A stretch of DNA of 8,696 nucleotides. Source: Chloroflexota bacterium. Lineage in GTDB: Bacteria > Chloroflexota > Anaerolineae > Thermoflexales > Thermoflexaceae. The stretch covers positions 1 to 8,696 of the forward strand of contig JAUQQB010000095.1 in assembly GCA_030550075.1 (NCBI GenBank), in the 5' to 3' direction. A program made the translations under genes and the position numbers. Shown one piece after another: positions 6,612 to 8,696 of this stretch (positions are counted from its first letter, which is position 1; every line of letters starts with the position of its first letter). Under the pieces are notes generated by a model. The model saw only the letters and a list, made by a program, of their open reading frames with translations. It was not told where the DNA came from and searched no databases.

Positions 6612-6722
6612 CAGGGCTTTTTCATCCTCTCTCCCCGCAGCCGGAGGAGCCGTGGGGAGAGAGGATCCAGGGGAGTGGGGCCATCCGCTGGACCCGAACG
6701 GGATAAGGACGGAAAAGCCCTG
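6612..6722. mobile_element. MITE-like non-autonomous element, 111 bp, flanked by 9-bp direct repeats
   Basis: The element has perfect 10-bp terminal inverted repeats, CAGGGCTTTT at 6612-6621 and AAAAGCCCTG at 6713-6722. The similarity extends to about 17 bp with two mismatches (CAGGGCTTTTyCrTCCT). It is abutted exactly on each side by the 9-bp direct repeat AAAGGGGAT (6603-6611 and 6723-6731), as expected of a target-site duplication. Inside is a second inverted repeat with 13-bp perfect arms (6624-6636 and 6654-6666). It has no coding capacity, so any movement would need a transposase in trans. A 9-bp duplication fits several DDE transposase families, but I do not assign one. It inserted just after the baeRF stop codon. 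Confidence 0.65.
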
Positions 6723-6731
6723 AAAGGGGAT
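6723..6731. repeat. Right copy of 9-bp direct repeat (putative target-site duplication)
   Basis: AAAGGGGAT follows directly after the right terminal inverted repeat (ending at 6722) and is identical to 6603-6611. Confidence 0.6.
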
Positions 6732-6763
6732 AGGGCCATTTTTCCCCTAATGGGCAGCAAATT

Positions 6764-6769
6764 TATAAT
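6764..6769 (+). promoter_or_regulatory. Consensus -10 box TATAAT in the baeRF-LCP gap
   Basis: A perfect TATAAT sits in a short A/T-rich patch that stands out from the GC-rich surroundings. The -35 region at optimal distance (TTTCCC, 6741-6746) matches TTGACA only weakly, so the promoter call rests on the -10 box and on the terminated, foldable sequence downstream. Transcription would begin near 6776. Confidence 0.4.
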
Positions 6770-6775
6770 AAGGCC

Positions 6776-6880
6776 TTAAGGGGGTTGCTGGGCTGCCGGG
6801 TCGAATCGGAAAACGGTCAGGCCGATGCCCCTGCGTTAAAATAGAACACGGGCGCGCAATGCGCGCCCGTGTTCTATTTT
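6776..6880 (+). ncRNA. Putative terminated small RNA or leader RNA of the LCP gene
   Basis: Between the TATAAT box and the strong terminator lie about 60 nt with visible pairing. GGGG at 6780-6783 can pair with CCCC at 6828-6831. Inside that, ATCGG (6805-6809) pairs with CCGAT (6822-6826). TTAA sits on both flanks (6775-6778 and 6836-6839). There is no open reading frame of note. An RNA from about 6776 to 6880 would be roughly 105 nt. I looked for SRP RNA, 6S, tmRNA, tRNA and common riboswitch cores and recognised none. It may be a small RNA, a prematurely terminated leader of the LCP gene 87 bp further on, or simply 3' sequence of the upstream operon. Boundaries are approximate. Confidence 0.3.
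6838..6880. terminator. Intrinsic terminator, perfect 20-bp stem, bidirectional
   Basis: Two perfect 20-bp arms (6838-6857 and 6861-6880) enclose the 3-nt loop AAT. The stem core is GC-rich (ACACGGGCGCGC) and the ends are AAAATAG/CTATTTT, giving a U-tract on either transcript. It would end plus-strand transcription from the sua5-DUF72-baeRF run or from the putative small RNA and separates it from the LCP gene. The complete arm symmetry would allow function on both strands, although no minus-strand gene lies nearby on the right. Confidence 0.9.
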
Positions 6881-6966
6881 CCCGGGATCAAGATGGATAG
6901 GATGCTGTGCCGCCTGCCCCTGCTTTCTCTTTGAAAGATCCATAGACCCTGGAGGCGGAAAGAAGC

Positions 6967-8037
6967 GTGGCGCAAACAGCTTCAACTTCCACTCGACCAG
7001 CTTCCGCAGGGCGTTACTACCGCCTGTTTGCGGTGATCCTGCTGGCTTCCACCCTGCTCTCCACCTGGCTGGGGATCGCGGTGGTGATGGCCGCTCGCGC
7101 TCAGCGCTGGCGGGCGATGGTCGGAGGCGGAGAGCTCCGCAGCGGCCCTCTGGGGCTTCCCCCGATCTCCGAGGTGGGGCGCATGCTGAACCCCATTGAG
7201 TGGCTCAACCCGGCGCCTGCCTGGCCGGTCCCCGGCCGGCTCAACATCCTGGTCCTGGGGGTGGACCGCCGGCCGGAAGAGAAAGAGATCCCGGTCCGCT
7301 CGGATGGGATTATGCTGATCGGCCTGGATCCCATCAGCAACACCATCTCGGTGCTCTCCATTCCCCGGGACCTCTATGTCCCCATCCCGGGGCTGGAGGA
7401 GCGCGGGATCTCCCAGAGCCGGATCAACACGGCGTGTTTCTATGGGGATTACTACCACCTGGGCGGGTGTGGGGAGCTGGCCAAGCAGACCGTAGCGTAT
7501 AACTTCGGCGTCCCGGTGCATCGCTACATCATCCTGGATTTCAACGGCTTTAAGAAGATCATCGATCTGGTCGGAGGGGTCGATGTGGATGTGCCCCGGA
7601 CCATCGTGGATAACGCCTATCCGACGGATGACTACCGGACGGAGCGGCTGGTGATCCCGGCCGGGCGGATCCACATGGATGGAGAGCTGGCGCTGAAATA
7701 CGTGCGGACCCGACATGCGGACAGCGACTTCGGGCGGCTCAAGCGACAGCAACAGGTCCTGATGGCTTTGCGGGCGAAGGTTCTCTCATTCCAGTCGCTG
7801 CCCCAGATCCCGGAGATCCTGCGGACCCTGGGGGACTCCGTGCAAACCGATCTCACGATCCCGGAGATGCTGGCCATCGCCCAGTTCGCCCGGGGGGTGC
7901 CGGAGGATCGCATCCGTCTGCTGACGGTGGAGCCCTCCATGGTCCGTTCGTGGCAAACTCCCAACGGCGCGGCCGTCCTGATCCCCAACCGGCAGGCCCT
8001 GGCCACACTGATGGAAGCGTTCAATTGGGAACGATAA
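6967..8037 (+). CDS. LytR-CpsA-Psr (LCP) family cell-envelope protein
   Basis: A 356-aa membrane-anchored protein. A short basic N-terminus is followed by one transmembrane segment (about 20-43, LFAVILLASTLLSTWLGIAV). The LCP catalytic domain lies outside the membrane at about 92-275. Signature stretches are NILVLGVDRR (93-102), the RSD motif (R111, D113), SIPRDLYV (131-138), FNGFKKIIDLVGGVDVDVP (192-210) and the YVRTRHADSDFGRLKRQQQ block (245-263) with its Arg/Asp residues that bind the polyprenyl pyrophosphate. Known LCP enzymes transfer glycopolymers from lipid carriers to the cell wall or related acceptors; the polymer here is unknown. Start is GTG at 6967 with a GGAGG site 11 nt upstream. 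No strong promoter was seen between the terminator at 6880 and the start. An ECF sigma factor gene follows 120 bp downstream. Confidence 0.93.
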   Translation: MAQTASTSTRPASAGRYYRLFAVILLASTLLSTWLGIAVVMAARAQRWRAMVGGGELRSGPLGLPPISEVGRMLNPIEWLNPAPAWPVPGRLNILVLGVDRRPEEKEIPVRSDGIMLIGLDPISNTISVLSIPRDLYVPIPGLEERGISQSRINTACFYGDYYHLGGCGELAKQTVAYNFGVPVHRYIILDFNGFKKIIDLVGGVDVDVPRTIVDNAYPTDDYRTERLVIPAGRIHMDGELALKYVRTRHADSDFGRLKRQQQVLMALRAKVLSFQSLPQIPEILRTLGDSVQTDLTIPEMLAIAQFARGVPEDRIRLLTVEPSMVRSWQTPNGAAVLIPNRQALATLMEAFNWER

Positions 8038-8076
8038 CGCGACTGGACGGACCACCTACCCCCAAAGGAATCTGGA

Positions 8077-8102
8077 AGCCGATCGGGCTGCCTTCAGCGG
8101 CT
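8077..8102. other. Imperfect hairpin after the LCP gene
   Basis: AGCC (8077-8080) can pair with GGCT (8099-8102), and GCTG-CCTT-CAGC (8087-8098) forms the upper stem. No T-run follows, so it is at best a weak terminator; the LCP and sigma factor genes could be partly co-transcribed. Confidence 0.25.
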
Positions 8103-8122
8103 CCCATGGGGTCGTGAGAAGT

Positions 8123-8138
8123 GTTCGATCGGCCGAAC
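8123..8138. promoter_or_regulatory. Dyad GTTCG-N6-CGAAC upstream of the sigma factor gene
   Basis: Five-bp perfect arms with a 6-bp centre lie 19 bp before the sigma factor start codon and overlap an 8-bp palindrome TCGGCCGA (8129-8136). The site is placed where a regulator could block transcription or translation. No regulator is visible in the window. Confidence 0.3.
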
Positions 8139-8157
8139 TCCGAAGAGGGCTGAGCCC

Positions 8158-8696
8158 ATGCCAGTTGCCCGGCGGATGAAGGGGGAACTATCCGAAGCGG
8201 ATCTGCTCGACGCGTTGCGGCGGGGAGACCGTCAGGCGTTCGCAGCGGTGATCGACCGGTGCGGAGACACGGTCTACCACGTCGCGTATCGGCTGCTGGG
8301 CAGCCGGGAAGAGGCCGAGGACATCCTTCAGGAAACGTTCCTCCAGGCTTTTCAACATCTCAAAGACTTCCGCGGGGAAGCGCGGCTGTGCACCTGGCTC
8401 TACCGGATCGCCTATAACCTGGCCCTGATGCGGCTGCGCCGGAAAGAGCCCGAAACCGTCTCCATCGATCAGCCGATCCTCCTGGAAAACGATGAGGAGG
8501 TCCCTCGCGAGCTGCTGGATTGGTGTTGTCTGCCTGAGGAGGAGCTGCTCCGCGCGGAGCTCCGGTCAGTGCTGGACGAGGCCATCCGCAGCCTGCCGGC
8601 GAGTTTGCGGACGGTGTTTCTGCTGCGGGACGTGGAGGGGCTATCGACGGAGGAAGTCGCTGAGATCCTGGGCATTTCCACGGATGCGGTGAAGAC
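8158..8696 (+). CDS. ECF-type RNA polymerase sigma factor (3' end off window)
   Basis: 179 complete codons of a sigma-70 family ECF sigma factor; the frame is open to the right edge. Region 2 spans about 25-95 with AEDILQETFLQAFQHLKDFRG (53-73) and TWLYRIAYNLALMRLRR (79-95), which bind core RNA polymerase and the -10 element. A linker (96-130) includes an acidic stretch and a CC pair (123-124). Region 4 begins at about 132 with AIRSLPASLRTVFLLRDVEGLSTEEVAEILGISTDAVK, the helix-turn-helix that reads the -35 element. Start is the ATG at 8158 with GAGGG 8 nt upstream; an ATG at 8176 is a less likely alternative. Only the last few dozen residues should be missing. An anti-sigma or zinc-finger gene might follow off the window. 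Its position after an LCP gene hints at envelope-stress control, by inference only. Confidence 0.93.
   Translation, partial: MPVARRMKGELSEADLLDALRRGDRQAFAAVIDRCGDTVYHVAYRLLGSREEAEDILQETFLQAFQHLKDFRGEARLCTWLYRIAYNLALMRLRRKEPETVSIDQPILLENDEEVPRELLDWCCLPEEELLRAELRSVLDEAIRSLPASLRTVFLLRDVEGLSTEEVAEILGISTDAVK

Noticed and set aside
6795..6815. T-arm-like GGGTCGAATC suggesting a tRNA
   Set aside because: No 5-bp T-stem, acceptor stem, anticodon arm or D-arm can be placed around it, so it is not a tRNA.
8067..8115. ECF-type autoregulatory promoter (GGAAT ... GTC) ahead of the sigma gene
   Set aside because: The GGAAT and the next GTC are about 40 bp apart, far more than the usual 16-17 bp spacer.
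1..8696. CRISPR array, rRNA or complete insertion sequence
   Set aside because: No regularly spaced direct repeats, no recognisable rRNA sequence and no transposase-like protein on either strand.

Overview
The window is G+C-rich bacterial DNA (roughly two-thirds G+C by eye) with closely packed genes and good Shine-Dalgarno sites. The gene mix is a MerA-type reductase, DUF711, a PDZ/radical-SAM DUF512 protein, full-length Sua5, DUF72, an eRF1-like protein with a zinc ribbon, a LytR-CpsA-Psr protein and an ECF sigma factor. This suggests a thermophilic or deep-branching lineage, perhaps Chloroflexota. That placement is inferred from gene content and style, not from a marker gene.

Left part, minus strand (1-3383): a DUF711/UPF0210 gene leads a two-gene unit with a DUF512 radical-SAM gene. 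Below it lies an independently promoted gene for a mercuric-reductase-type flavoprotein with an N-terminal HMA domain, cut by the window's left edge. The reductase has a textbook sigma-70 promoter (TTGACA-17-TAAAAT), and a G/C-tract inverted repeat sits in its leader as a candidate operator. A REP-like hairpin lies at the DUF512 stop codon.

Middle part, plus strand (3384-6583): a divergent intergenic region with strong hairpins separates DUF711 from a co-directional run of sua5 (t6A synthesis for tRNA), a DUF72 gene and a baeRF/Vms1-like gene. Two of these three products act, or are predicted to act, on tRNA or peptidyl-tRNA. In the third, the position matching the GGQ loop of class I release factors reads GGW.

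Intergenic 6584-6966: this 383-bp stretch has no gene but is the most structured DNA here. It holds (i) a 111-bp MITE-like element with 10-bp perfect terminal inverted repeats and a directly abutting 9-bp direct repeat on each side; (ii) a consensus TATAAT box followed by about 60 nt of foldable sequence; and (iii) a perfect 20+20-bp inverted repeat with A/T tails, almost certainly an intrinsic (bidirectional) terminator. Items (ii) and (iii) together could form a small RNA gene of about 105 nt or a leader of the next gene.

Right part, plus strand (6967-8696): a complete membrane-anchored LCP-family gene (cell-wall polymer ligase or attenuator) is followed by the start of an ECF-type sigma factor gene truncated by the right edge.

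I see no CRISPR array, tRNA, rRNA or complete insertion sequence. I do not see a clear new multi-gene system. The strongest candidates for something undescribed are the MITE-like element, the putative terminated RNA, and the sua5-DUF72-baeRF association.
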